A stretch of DNA of 64,000 bases from contig NZ_JAPENX010000002.1 of assembly GCF_026341815.1 (NCBI RefSeq), positions 930,001 through 994,000 of the forward strand. The letters are read 5' to 3'. Shown one piece after another: positions 19,293 through 27,963 of this stretch. The position numbers were made by a program, and so were the translations under genes. The DNA is from Streptomyces sp. NBC_00572 (GTDB lineage: Bacteria > Actinomycetota > Actinomycetes > Streptomycetales > Streptomycetaceae). The notes beneath the pieces were generated by a model. It was not told where the DNA came from, did no database searches, and was given only the letters and a program-made list of their open reading frames with translations. Position 1 is the stretch's first letter; each line of letters opens with the position of its first letter.

Positions 19293-21350
19293 TCAGATTT
19301 CGGCCCACACCGTCTTTCCGTCGTCGGCGTAGCGCACGCCCCAGTTCTCCGCGACGGTGGCGCAGATGAGCAGTCCGCGGCCGCCTTCGTCGACGGCTCT
19401 GGCGTGCCGGAGATGCGGGGCGGCGGCGCCGGCGTCGCTGACCTCGCAGATGAGCCCCACTGAAACAGCTGAATCCGCGATGAGTCGGAGCGTGATGGGG
19501 GCCGCGCCGTAGCGGATCGCGTTGGTGACGAGTTCGCTGGCCACCAGCGTCGCCGTGAAGGCGTCGGCGGGGTGTCCCCACTGTCGGAGGCGCGACTCGA
19601 CATGACTCCGTGCGGTGGCGACGGCCGAGAAGTCGAAGGGAACGGTCCACTCGGCCAGTTCGCTCGGCGGCAGGTGGCGTGTGCGGGCGACCAGCAGGAC
19701 CCGGTCGGGGGCCAGGAGCCGGTCCACGTCGTCCGCCATGGCCTCCGGGGTGCGTTCGGGGTGGACAAGGGCGTTGACGACGGCTGCCGTTGACGGGCCG
19801 TCGTCGACGGATGCCGCCGCGGAGGCCATGCAGAGGATGCTTCCTGCGGGCAGGAAGTGCGAGGAGCAGGCGAAGGGCGGCCCCTCGGCCCCGAGCAGGG
19901 GGCCGTCGTCGACCGGCTCCGTGTCGACTGTTCCGTCGGGGTGGACGACGACGAACAACGAACGGCCGGCACGTGCGATGTCCAGCCGCCCGCCGACCGG
20001 GTCGTGGACGGCGATCGTGCAGCTCGCGGTCGGGACGCCCGCGTCGGACGGATCGTCCTGTTCGGCGGCGAGCCGGAGGGTGGTGGCGTGGAGCCGAGCG
20101 AGCAGTTCGTGCGGGTCGAGATCGAGGGTGGTCAGACTGTTGACGGCGGTCCGCAGCCGGCTCATGGTGGCGACGGAACTCAGTCCCGCGTGCTCGACCT
20201 GGCCCACGACGAGCGCGACTCGCGCCCCCGGAAGGGGGATGACGTCGAACCAGGAGCCGGCGCCGCGTCCGCCGGACCGGTGCCGCTGGGCGACTTCGAC
20301 GGCCCTCTGGGTGATCCGCTCGGGGCGCAGCGGCCAGCTCTGCAGCGCCGTCATCACGATGTGCTCGCGGGTGAACCGCAGGGCGTTCTCCAGGCAGGTC
20401 ACCGTACGGGCGGCCATGCCGTCGACGAGATCGAGGTCGTCGGCCCGGTACGGCTCGGCCCCTGCCGGGCGGTGGAAGGCGACGGCACCGAAGATCTGCC
20501 CGCGAACCGCCAACGGCGCCGCGATCCCGGTACCGGTGTCGCGTCCGCCCGTCACTGACAGGATCGAGGAAGCGGTCGCGGACAGGGCGTCTCCGAAGAC
20601 ACCGGGAAGCAGGATGGCTCCTGCCTCCGGAACGGGCATGTCCCCGCCCGCGCTCCCGGCCGCCGCGCAGCGCAGGAGCGGCACGCTGTCCTGTGCCTGT
20701 AGACCGGGCTCCTTTCCCTGCAGTACGGCGTCGGTGAGGGCGACGACGGCCCAGTCGGCGAAGTCGGGCACCGTCACATCGACGAGTTCCCGGGCCGTGC
20801 GCTCCACATCGAGGCTGGAGCCGATCCGTTCGCGGGCGCTGTGCAGCAGTCGAAGCCGGTCCTGTGCGCGTTCGCGCTCGGTCACGTTCGTGCTCGTGAC
20901 GACCACCCCGAGTGCGTGCCCCGCACGGTCTTCGAGTCGGTGCGCGGACTGCGAGAAGACCCGCCTGCTCTGCGGATCGGCAGGAGGACGGCTCGTGACG
21001 AGTCGTTCGATCACCGGGCGTCCCGTGGCGAGGACCTCGCGCAGCATGGTCCCGTCGACACGGACCCCGACAGGGGCATAGGCCTCCGCCGCCGGCAGCC
21101 CGACCATGCGCTCCGCCTGGACGCCGAGCAAGCCGAGGGTGACCGCGTTCACGCGGACGATCCGCAGATCCGTGTCCAGGACGTGGAGTCCCACGTCGGA
21201 CTGTGCGAAGACGGCGTCGAGGATCGCCTCGTCCCACACACTCCGTCGGCCGCGTTCCGCGTCGGTGGCGTCCGGTTCCGGTCGGCTACGTCGCCCAGGA
21301 CCGTCGCGGCCCCCCTGTTCGCGGGGTTCTTGGGGGTGTGCGTTCACCCG
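19293..21350 (-). CDS. PAS-GAF-PP2C-like-HATPase regulator with a degenerate phosphatase domain
   Basis: Streptomyces-type signalling protein of 685 residues. In order: PAS sensor (near 45-165), GAF domain (about 175-330), SpoIIE/PP2C-like domain (about 340-545), and C-terminal anti-sigma-type ATPase/kinase (ELVTNAIRYG N-box; CEVSD; DEGGRGLLICATVAENWG). The ATPase motifs are intact. The PP2C part is odd: GGDWFD has become AGSWFD, GDVxGHG has become GQVEHAG, and the TDGL.E segment has become ASAAAS. Most of the metal-binding aspartates are therefore missing and the domain is probably not a phosphatase. GTG 21350 follows GGAGGG; starts up to 26 codons earlier are possible. Confidence 0.87.
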   Translation of the reverse strand, partial: RVNAHPQEPREQGGRDGPGRRSRPEPDATDAERGRRSVWDEAILDAVFAQSDVGLHVLDTDLRIVRVNAVTLGLLGVQAERMVGLPAAEAYAPVGVRVDGTMLREVLATGRPVIERLVTSRPPADPQSRRVFSQSAHRLEDRAGHALGVVVTSTNVTERERAQDRLRLLHSARERIGSSLDVERTARELVDVTVPDFADWAVVALTDAVLQGKEPGLQAQDSVPLLRCAAAGSAGGDMPVPEAGAILLPGVFGDALSATASSILSVTGGRDTGTGIAAPLAVRGQIFGAVAFHRPAGAEPYRADDLDLVDGMAARTVTCLENALRFTREHIVMTALQSWPLRPERITQRAVEVAQRHRSGGRGAGSWFDVIPLPGARVALVVGQVEHAGLSSVATMSRLRTAVNSLTTLDLDPHELLARLHATTLRLAAEQDDPSDAGVPTASCTIAVHDPVGGRLDIARAGRSLFVVVHPDGTVDTEPVDDGPLLGAEGPPFACSSHFLPAGSILCMASAAASVDDGPSTAAVVNALVHPERTPEAMADDVDRLLAPDRVLLVARTRHLPPSELAEWTVPFDFSAVATARSHVESRLRQWGHPADAFTATLVASELVTNAIRYGAAPITLRLIADSAVSVGLICEVSDAGAAAPHLRHARAVDEGGRGLLICATVAENWGVRYADDGKTVWAEI

Positions 21351-21673
21351 TCCCTCCCACCCGTCACGACGTGCGGGCACAAGGACCGGGACAGATCGTC
21401 GCCGATCGAAGCGCCTCGCTGGGCTCATCGCCTGGACCTGCCGACTCGGCCGGCGCGCTCCTCCCGGTGGTGGCCTGGGGTGCGTGGGCCATGCGTCTCC
21501 CTCTCCGAGGTGCGGCCGCGCCGGGCGACTCGACGCGGCCCTGATCCCGAGCCTGGCGCAGGACGGGCGCCCTCAGCGAGGTGGACGGGGCCGTTCGAGT
21601 GAATGAGTAGTCAACGATCTTCTTACGGATCCGTGACGCGCGGCCCGTCGGGCGCCTCGCCGGAGACCCGCGG
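21351..21673. other. Region without a recognisable gene
   Basis: It holds the upstream region of the PAS-GAF gene and then sequence with no supported reading frame, leading straight into a truncated epimerase. No promoter or repeat stands out. Confidence 0.5.
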
Positions 21674-22238
21674 AACGTCTACGCCACCACCAAGCTCGCC
21701 CAGGAGCATCTGGCGGCCTCGTGGGCCCGCGCGATCGGCGGACGCGTGATCTCTTTGCGTTACCACAACGTCTACGGGCCGGGGATGCCCCGCGACACTC
21801 CGTACGCGGGCGTGGCCGCCCTGTTCCGGTCCGCGCTCGCGCGAGGGGAGGCGCCGCGCGTCTTCGAGGACGGGGGGGCAGCGGCGGGACTTCGTCCACG
21901 TACGGGACGTGGCCTCGGCCAACGCCGTGGCGCTGGACGTCTTGGCGGATCGGCCGGGCTTCGCGGCGTACAACGTCGGCAGCGGCGACCCGAGGACCGT
22001 CGGCGACATGGCCGAGGCGCTGGCCGCCGCGTGCACGGGCCCGGCCCCGGTCGTCACCGGCGAGTATCGGATGGGCGACGTCCGGCACATCACCGCCGAC
22101 TCCACGCGGCTGCGCCGCGAGCTGGGCTGGCGACCGACGGTGCCGTTCGCCACCGGGACGGCCGAGCTCGCGCCCGGCACCGCGGACCCGCCCCTCCAGG
22201 CGGCTGGGCTCGTTTCTCATCCGAAAGAGACGGGCTAG
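21674..22238 (+). pseudogene. NAD-dependent epimerase/dehydratase remnant
   Basis: The C-terminal part of a nucleotide-sugar epimerase (extended SDR). The active-site segment NVYATTKLAQEHLAA (YxxxK region) and VISLRYHNVYGPG are clear, and after a frame change the sequence continues RDFVHVRDVASANAVALDVL and RHITADSTRLRRELGWRP. The N-terminal Rossmann half (GxxGxxG) is missing. The frame break falls in a run of seven G residues near 21872-21878, where six would restore the frame, so a sequencing error there cannot be excluded. The missing N-terminus still makes it non-functional. It would have made UDP-glucose 4-epimerase-like activity. Confidence 0.75.
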
Positions 22239-22360
22239 CCCTCCGGCGCGGGCAGGGTCAGTTCGAAGCGGCAGCCGCCGGAGACGTTACGGACGTCCGC
22301 CCGGCCGGAGTGGGCCTCGACGATGCCCCTGACGATCGCCAGGCCGAGGCCCGTCCCTCC
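22235..22360 (-). pseudogene. Sensor histidine kinase C-terminal remnant
   Basis: About 40 codons encoding only the end of a histidine-kinase ATPase domain: the G2 box GGTGLGLAIVRGIVEAHSG followed by GGCRFELTLPAPEG and a stop. Everything upstream is replaced by unrelated sequence next to the hydrolase promoter. Its stop shares the CTAG at 22235-22238 with the convergent epimerase remnant. Confidence 0.7.
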
Positions 22361-22525
22361 ATCTGGCCGACCTTTCCTACGGGCGGCGGGTGACGATCGG
22401 CAAGCGTGATGACCACCCCGGCGGAGCCCGCGGGAAGGGCTGACTTCCCCGGAATGGACGCCCCCCTGACCGGGGCGGCAACTCTGCCTCCCCTCCGGGG
22501 ATTTGGCCCGTGTGATACTCGCCGC

Positions 22526-23371
22526 GTGAGGTCGATCTACCGCAGCACAGCCGGTCGGGATGCCGTTCGGCACTGGTGTGCCGAAATGCTGGCATCTTGG
22601 CGCGTTCCCCATGAGCGGCTGACGTTCGAGGCCCATGGTGCAGACACCCATGTGGTCGTCGCGGAGGGCAGTGGCCCGACCGTGGTGGTCGTACCCGGCA
22701 CGAACTTCAACGCGGCCACGGTCCTCCCGCTGGCGACAGCGCTCGCCCGTCGGTACCGGACCGTGCTCGCCGACGTCCCGGGGCAGCCGGGACTGAGCTC
22801 GGACGAGCGCGGTCTGGCCGAAGGCCGGCTCGACTGGTACGGAAGCTGGCTCTCCGAGGTCGTCGAGAAGTGCGCGGCGGGGCCGGGTCCCGTGATCGTG
22901 CTGGGCCACTCCTTCGGCGCGGCGATCGCCCTGTCCAGCGCCTCCCCCCGCATCGACGGACAGGTACTCGTCTCCCCCGGCGGTCTGACCCGGCTGCGTC
23001 TGACACCCGGTGTGCTGGGGGCCTCCGCCGCCTGGCTCGCACTACCGCGGCCCCGGCACAGCGCTCGGCTCCTGCGCACCATGTACGCCGGCAGCGGCAC
23101 GCCCCGGCCCGAACTCGTGGACTGGATGACGCTCGTCGCACGTCACGCCAGGTCCAGCGGAGCCCCGGGACTGGCCACCGTGCCCGACCGGCGCGTCCCC
23201 CGCCGGGTCGTCACGGGCGAGCACGATGTCTTCCTGCCACCGCGCCGCCTCGAAGACGCGGTACGGCGACGACTCGGAGTCGAGCTCGGCATCGTCGAAG
23301 GCGCCGGACACCTCGTGATCGAGGAGGAACCCGACCTCCTCGCCGATCTCGTGGGGCGCGTGACCCGCTAG
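22526..23371 (+). CDS. Alpha/beta hydrolase
   Basis: Cytoplasmic alpha/beta-hydrolase-fold protein of 281 residues. The nucleophile is Ser129 in GHSFGA; the catalytic His is in GAGHLVIEEEP near the end, and the Asp is probably in TGEHDVFL. VVVPGTNFNAA near residue 60 forms the oxyanion-hole region. GTG 22526 (RSIYRSTAGRDAV) is chosen because homologues begin there; the ribosome site is weak, and the frame is open 40 codons further upstream. It is the only intact gene in a stretch of remnants. The substrate is unknown (esterase, lipase or lactonase are all possible). Confidence 0.83.
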   Translation: MRSIYRSTAGRDAVRHWCAEMLASWRVPHERLTFEAHGADTHVVVAEGSGPTVVVVPGTNFNAATVLPLATALARRYRTVLADVPGQPGLSSDERGLAEGRLDWYGSWLSEVVEKCAAGPGPVIVLGHSFGAAIALSSASPRIDGQVLVSPGGLTRLRLTPGVLGASAAWLALPRPRHSARLLRTMYAGSGTPRPELVDWMTLVARHARSSGAPGLATVPDRRVPRRVVTGEHDVFLPPRRLEDAVRRRLGVELGIVEGAGHLVIEEEPDLLADLVGRVTR

Positions 23372-23715
23372 GTTCCGTCCCGGGCGAACCGTCCCAGCGG
23401 CGGTCGTGGCGTCAGGGCGACGGCAGGATTCCACCGGATGGGCGCCGTCGATGCCCTCCGACGTCCGGGCTTCCCCCTTGGACGACTCACTTCGCGACAT
23501 GGGCTGCGGGCTGACGCTCCTGCTGATCCTGTTCGGGGCGGTCACGGCCTGGAGAAGCGCGATGGGGCCGGCGGTGGGGCCGTCCGGTCCGCGACCCCCT
23601 CGTGATCGCGGACCGGGACGGCCCACCGGTCGTACAACCGTCGTCGGTGTGGTGGTGACGGTCCGGGCCGTCGTATCCGGACCGTGCGCGTCACCGGTGG
23701 TGGTGACCACCCATC
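23372..23715. other. Region without a recognisable gene
   Basis: Between the hydrolase and the TetR remnant. One open frame contains a short hydrophobic stretch (CGLTLLLILFGAV) but has no ribosome site and no family resemblance. It is probably decayed sequence. Confidence 0.45.
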
Positions 23716-24000
23716 CTGCATGAGGCGGGCTTCCCGCTGCCCAGAACTCTGGACGTCCTCTACTCGCTGACCATTTTCGTCGTCGGGCACACCACCGCGC
23801 AGGCGGGCCATGTCGGCGGGGCCGACAGCATGGCCTCGCTGGACCCTGACACGTACCCGCCGCTGGTCGCCGCCCGCGAGTCGGGCGAGAACGCCGCCCC
23901 GGGCGCGCTTCGACTGCGCACTCGACGCGCTGCTGTCCGGGTTCGAGAGCGAACTCGCCTTCGCCGCCTCCCGCCGGGGCGACAGCCGCGGCGATCCGCG
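23716..24000 (+). pseudogene. TetR-family regulator C-terminal remnant
   Basis: It encodes the ligand-binding half of a TetR regulator (TetR_C type): LHEAGFPLPRTLDVLYSLT, FVVGHTTAQAG, LDPDTYPPLVAARESGENA, then, after a frame change near 23905, RFDCALDALLSGFESELA. The DNA-binding N-terminal half is absent and the frame is broken, so it cannot work. It is the third truncated gene within 2.3 kb. Confidence 0.72.
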
Positions 24001-24019
24001 CCCCCTGAAGTCCCGCCGA

Positions 24020-24757
24020 TCATGCCTCCGGTCGAGCGCGAATGAGGGTGTCGAGTCGCCGCCAGGCCGGGGACGAGGCGTTGACCGTCGCCTGGACGAG
24101 TGCGGGGATCTCGGAGGCCGGGTCCAGCTCGGGCAGCTCATCGGGGCCGCTTCCGTAGCGTTCCCGCGTCGCCTCGACGATGCGTTGGGCGAGTTCGTCG
24201 ATGCGCGGATCCCGGGCGTCGAGGTCGTGCGCGCGGTCGTAGTCGAGGAAGAGCTGTCGCAGCGCCGGGTCGGCGAGGGACTCCGACTGGTCGCGAAAGA
24301 GAGCGCCCGCGTGCTCCGGCTGGGTGGCGAAGACCAGGATCCACAGATCGCGTTGGAGCTCCACCCAGCGCGGGGTGAATCCCCAGTCGGCCAGCTGCTC
24401 CAGGTGGGTGGCGACCTCGGCAGGCACGGCTGCCGACTCCCCCGCGGCGAGTCGGCGCAGGCGCCCCTGTGTCGCCCTCAGGTCACGGATGCGGGCGGTG
24501 AGCTCCTCGTCGATCCCGTGCAGCGCCTGTCGGAACTCCTCATCGGTCGCTGACTTCAGGTCCTGGATGCGGGCCAGGGGGACGCCTGCCTGGGCGAGCG
24601 TCCGGATCTTGATGAGGTCGATGACGTCGTCGGCGCCGTATCGCCGGTAGCCGGACGCGTCCCGGTCGGGCTCGGAGAGTAGTCCCTTGTCGTGGTAGAC
24701 GCGGATGGTTTTGATCGATACTCCGACGTAGCCGGCCAGCTGCCCGATGGTGATCAC
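24020..24757 (-). CDS. MerR-family transcriptional regulator (TipA-like)
   Basis: MerR activator of 245 residues. The winged-helix N-terminus reads ITIGQLAGYVGVSIKTIR, then YHDKGLLSEPDRDASGYRRY, followed by the dimerisation helix. The ~140-residue C-terminal domain is helical and has no cysteine metal-binding motif, suggesting an organic ligand or antibiotic sensor rather than a metal sensor. GTG 24757 is the natural start: it begins the HTH directly, and the frame upstream has no homology. It is divergent from a small protein whose promoter carries a MerR-type spacer dyad. Confidence 0.88.
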   Translation of the reverse strand: MITIGQLAGYVGVSIKTIRVYHDKGLLSEPDRDASGYRRYGADDVIDLIKIRTLAQAGVPLARIQDLKSATDEEFRQALHGIDEELTARIRDLRATQGRLRRLAAGESAAVPAEVATHLEQLADWGFTPRWVELQRDLWILVFATQPEHAGALFRDQSESLADPALRQLFLDYDRAHDLDARDPRIDELAQRIVEATRERYGSGPDELPELDPASEIPALVQATVNASSPAWRRLDTLIRARPEA

Positions 24758-24773
24758 CCGACCATCGTCCCAC

Positions 24774-24805
24774 TTGACCTTTCCCCTGGGGCAGGGTCGC
24801 ATCAT
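24774..24805 (+). promoter_or_regulatory. MerR-type promoter with dyad in a long spacer
   Basis: A TTGACC -35 (24774-24779) and a weak CATCAT/GCATCA -10 are separated by 19-20 bp. An imperfect dyad (CCTTTCCCC-T-GGGGCAGGG) fills the spacer, as in promoters twisted open by MerR regulators. The predicted start falls at or next to ATG 24812, so the mRNA may be leaderless. Confidence 0.6.
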
Positions 24806-24811
24806 GGCGAC

Positions 24812-25099
24812 ATGGAGAACGTGAACATCGATCGGGAGACCCTGCGCGAGCTCGCCGACGCGGGCAACGAATCCGCGCTGGACCGGCTGGCCGACCTCGT
24901 GGACGCAGCCGGTGACCTGGACGAACTGAGCGAACTGCTGGACGAGGGATCCCCGCGCGCCGGGTTCCTCCTCACCCGCCGCGCGGCCGCGACCGGCGAC
25001 CTGCGCGAGCTGCAACGTATCGCCGACGCCGGGTACGACGAGGCCGGAAGCGAGCTGGAGCGGCTGCTGAAGGCATCGGGTGACGGGCACCGGGACTGA
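24812..25099 (+). CDS. Small acidic protein of 95 residues, function unknown
   Basis: It starts MENVNIDRETLRELADAG and is made of repeated short helical units (LRELADAGNESALDRLADLV, LRELQRIADAGYDEAGSEL) that look like short Sel1/TPR-like or ankyrin-like helix pairs. It has no membrane segment or signal peptide. It is divergent from the MerR gene with a MerR-type promoter whose start lies at the ATG, and no ribosome site is visible, so translation may be leaderless. It is probably a MerR target; its role is unknown. Confidence 0.7.
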   Translation: MENVNIDRETLRELADAGNESALDRLADLVDAAGDLDELSELLDEGSPRAGFLLTRRAAATGDLRELQRIADAGYDEAGSELERLLKASGDGHRD

Positions 25100-25520
25100 C
25101 GGCCGCCGGGACGTCCGCGTGCCCCAGGACACCGCCCGACGGCATTGACGCGGTCCTGATGCTCCGCCGGTCCGATTTGACGGGCCCTTGACAGTAAGAA
25201 CCAACGTCCGTCAGAGGGCCGTAAATTCGGGCGCTCCAGTGCCGCCGACGGCTTCCCGTGGGCCTAGTTTTCTTCTCGGTCGCTCACCGGCCCGTGGACG
25301 TCAGTGGCCTGATCGTCCCCGGACCGCGGGGGCACGGCAGTCCTCCCATCCGACTCCTGTGCCCCCGCTCCGCGAGCGTCGCTGTCCGTCCGCAGCCGTC
25401 CCGTGGGCCTCGGAGAATCTCCGCGTGCCCACGGGGCGCGGACGAGGGCGGCCCTGCCCTGCTCTCCCGGCCTGCGCCGATCGGGCGCGACGGCCGGGCT
25501 TCATCAGAAGGTCTTCCGCG
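25100..25520. other. kdpB upstream region: no kdpA or kdpF
   Basis: About 420 bases without a supported gene. The first part carries two TGACG repeat pairs (separate entry). None of the frames resembles KdpA or KdpF, which normally precede kdpB, so those genes are missing rather than decayed in place. Confidence 0.65.
25146..25193 (+). promoter_or_regulatory. TGACG direct-repeat pairs (11-bp period) upstream of kdpB
   Basis: TGACG-N6-TGATG at 25146-25161 and TGACG-N6-TGACA at 25178-25193, the pairs being 32 bp apart. Same-sense 5-bp units every 11 bp are the hallmark of OmpR/PhoB-family response-regulator sites. Related pairs recur near other potassium-transport genes in this window. Confidence 0.6.
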
Positions 25521-27701
25521 ATGCATTCCCCCGCGCCCCAGCAGGCGCCCTCCGCTCCCCCGACGCCGAACGCGCCGTCCGCTCCTGCCGCGCCGCCCCG
25601 CTACCCGACCCCCGCACCGAAGCGGCGGCGCTCGGCGCAGGGTGGGCTGCTCGACCCCGTACAGCTGGTGACGTGCTTCCCCGATGCCGTGCGCAAGCTG
25701 CATCCGCGGGCCCTGGTACGGAATCCGGTGCTGTTCGTCGTCGGCGTCGGTTCGGTGCTCACCACACTGTCGGCGGTCTTCAACCCGTCCGTGTTCACCT
25801 GGGTGATCAGCGTCTGGCTGTGGCTGACGGTCATCTTCGCCAACCTCGCCGAGGCCGTGGCGGAGGGCCGCGGGAAGGCGCAGGCCGAGTCGCTGCGCAA
25901 GGCGCGTACGGACACGGTGGCGCTGCGGCTGAAGCACTGGCGGTACGGCACGGACCTCGACCGGGCCGAGACGGAGGCCGTAGCCGCCACCGACCTCCAG
26001 CTCTTCGATTTCGTGCTGGTCGAGGCGGGCGAGCTGATCCCGGCCGACGGCGATGTCGTCGACGGCGTCGCGGCGGTCGACGAGTCCGCCGTGACCGGCG
26101 AGTCCGCGCCGGTCATCCGCGAGTCGGGCGGCGACCGGACGGGAGTGACGGGCGGTACGACGGTGCTGTCGGACCGGATCGTCGTACGGGTGACCTCGCG
26201 CCCCGGCCACTCCTTCATGGACCGGATGATCGCCCTGGTCGAGGGCGCCTCCCGGCAGAAGACACCGAACGAGATCGCGCTGAACATCCTGCTCGCCGCG
26301 CTCACCGTCGTCTTCGTCCTGGTCGTCGTCGCGATCCAGCCCATGGCCGCGTACGCCGGCGCGGCCCCCTCCACCACCGTCCTCGTCGCCCTGCTCGTGA
26401 CCCTGATCCCGACGACGATCGGCGCGCTGCTCTCCGCGATCGGCATCGCGGGCATGGACCGGCTCGTGCAGCGCAACGTCCTCGCCATGTCGGGCCGCGC
26501 GGTCGAGGCCGCGGGCGACATCAACACCCTCCTCCTCGACAAGACCGGCACCATCACTCTCGGCAACCGCGAAGCCGCCGACTTCGTCCCGCTGCCCGGT
26601 GTCGAGGAGGCACAGCTCGCGAACGCCGCGCAGCTGGCCTCCCTCGCCGACGAAACACCCGAGGGCCGGTCCGTGGTGATCCTCGCGAAGGAGCGGTACG
26701 GGCTGCGCGCCCCGGCCGAGGGCGAGTTGTCGAACGCCCGGTTCGTGGAGTTCAGCGCACAGACCCGGATGAGCGGTATCGACCTGCGCTGGGACAACGG
26801 CGCCGCCTGCCACATCCGCAAGGGCGCGACGGCGCAGGTCATCGCCTGGGTCGAGATGTACGGCGGGAGGGTGCCGGGCGAAGCGCGTGCCTGGAGCGAC
26901 CGGATCTCCGGGGCCGGCGGCACGCCGCTCCTGGTCGCCGTCAACGACTGGGACGGCCCGCGCGTCCTCGGGATCGTCCACCTCAAGGACGTGGTGAAGG
27001 ACGGCATCAGGGAGCGGTTCGCGGAACTGCGCCGCATGGGCATCCGTACGGTCATGATCACCGGCGACAATCCGCTGACCGCGCGCGCCATCGCTCACGA
27101 GGCCGGGGTCGACGACTACCTGGCCGAGGCGACCCCCGAGGACAAGCTGGCGCTCATCAGGAAGGAGCAGGCCGGTGGCAAGCTGGTCGCGATGACCGGT
27201 GACGGGACGAACGACGCCCCGGCCCTCGCGCAGGCCGACGTCGGTGTCGCGATGAACACGGGCACATCGGCCGCGAAGGAGGCCGGCAACATGGTCGACC
27301 TCGACTCCAACCCGACCAAGCTCATCGAGATCGTCGAGATCGGCAAGCAACTCCTCATCACCCGGGGCGCGCTGACGACCTTCTCGATCACCAACGACGT
27401 CGCGAAGTACTTCGCGATCATCCCGGCCATGTTCACGGGCGCCTATCCGGGCCTGGAGGCGCTCAACATCATGGGGTTGCACAGCCCGACCTCGGCGATC
27501 ACCTCGGCCATCATCTTCAACGCCCTGATCATCGTGGCCCTGATCCCCCTCGCCCTGCGCGGTGTCCGGTACCGGCCCGCCTCCGCCCACGACCTGCTCC
27601 GCCGCAACCTCACGGTGTACGGCCTCGGCGGACTCGCCCTGCCCTTCCTCGGGATCAAGGTCATCGACCTGATCGTCTCCACCGTCCCCGGCCTCGGGTG
27701 A
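25521..27701 (+). CDS. kdpB: Potassium-transporting P-type ATPase subunit B, without kdpA/kdpC
   Basis: ATP-hydrolysing subunit of the Kdp potassium pump, 726 residues. It has a proline-rich cytoplasmic N-terminus, the actuator loop AVTGESAPV, the phosphorylation site DKTGT with Asp340, the hinge MTGDGTNDAPALAQADVG, and several membrane helices, all in the KdpB pattern (TLIPTTIGALLSAIGIAGMD; the unique GNMVDLDSNPTKLIEIVEIG). ATG 25521 follows an AGAAGG site. Elsewhere kdpB lies in kdpFABC; here no kdpA, kdpC or kdpF is adjacent, so the pump cannot assemble from this locus alone. The coding sequence itself looks intact. Confidence 0.93.
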   Translation: MHSPAPQQAPSAPPTPNAPSAPAAPPRYPTPAPKRRRSAQGGLLDPVQLVTCFPDAVRKLHPRALVRNPVLFVVGVGSVLTTLSAVFNPSVFTWVISVWLWLTVIFANLAEAVAEGRGKAQAESLRKARTDTVALRLKHWRYGTDLDRAETEAVAATDLQLFDFVLVEAGELIPADGDVVDGVAAVDESAVTGESAPVIRESGGDRTGVTGGTTVLSDRIVVRVTSRPGHSFMDRMIALVEGASRQKTPNEIALNILLAALTVVFVLVVVAIQPMAAYAGAAPSTTVLVALLVTLIPTTIGALLSAIGIAGMDRLVQRNVLAMSGRAVEAAGDINTLLLDKTGTITLGNREAADFVPLPGVEEAQLANAAQLASLADETPEGRSVVILAKERYGLRAPAEGELSNARFVEFSAQTRMSGIDLRWDNGAACHIRKGATAQVIAWVEMYGGRVPGEARAWSDRISGAGGTPLLVAVNDWDGPRVLGIVHLKDVVKDGIRERFAELRRMGIRTVMITGDNPLTARAIAHEAGVDDYLAEATPEDKLALIRKEQAGGKLVAMTGDGTNDAPALAQADVGVAMNTGTSAAKEAGNMVDLDSNPTKLIEIVEIGKQLLITRGALTTFSITNDVAKYFAIIPAMFTGAYPGLEALNIMGLHSPTSAITSAIIFNALIIVALIPLALRGVRYRPASAHDLLRRNLTVYGLGGLALPFLGIKVIDLIVSTVPGLG

Positions 27702-27706
27702 AGATT

Positions 27707-27722
27707 CGTCAGGAGGGCGTCA
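27707..27722 (-). promoter_or_regulatory. TGACG direct-repeat pair just after kdpB
   Basis: CGTCA-N6-CGTCA, that is TGACG-N6-TGACG on the minus strand, begins six bases after the kdpB stop. It has the same 11-bp period as the other sites. No gene starts nearby on the minus strand, so it may be left over from a deleted neighbour or act on the gene at 27964. Confidence 0.5.
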
Positions 27723-27963
27723 GAGAAACGTCGTTCGGGTTGTCCGGGAGGTCCGCCGCGGGTTCGATGGGAAGCATGAACAGCGCGTGGCTCCTGCTCG
27801 ACCGGCCGCCCCATCGGGCGCCCCGTCGTGAGCCCCGCTGTCCGGAGACGTCCGCCCACCGCTGACGTAGCTCCGCTTCACCCCGGGGCGTCGTGACATC
27901 CCTTGTCCGGCGCCCCTTCTTCGTACCCGTACACACCTTTCACTCCTGAGGGACTGACCCGTC

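Noticed and set aside
25188..25227. TTGACA at 25188 with TAAATT at 25222 as a kdpB promoter
   Set aside because: The spacing of 28 bp is too long for a standard promoter; the TTGACA fits better as a unit of the 11-bp repeat array.
25188..25520. Upstream extension of the kdpB frame, considered as a longer N-terminus or a KdpA remnant
   Set aside because: The extension has no hydrophobic segments or KdpA-like motifs; the ATG at 25521 has a ribosome site.
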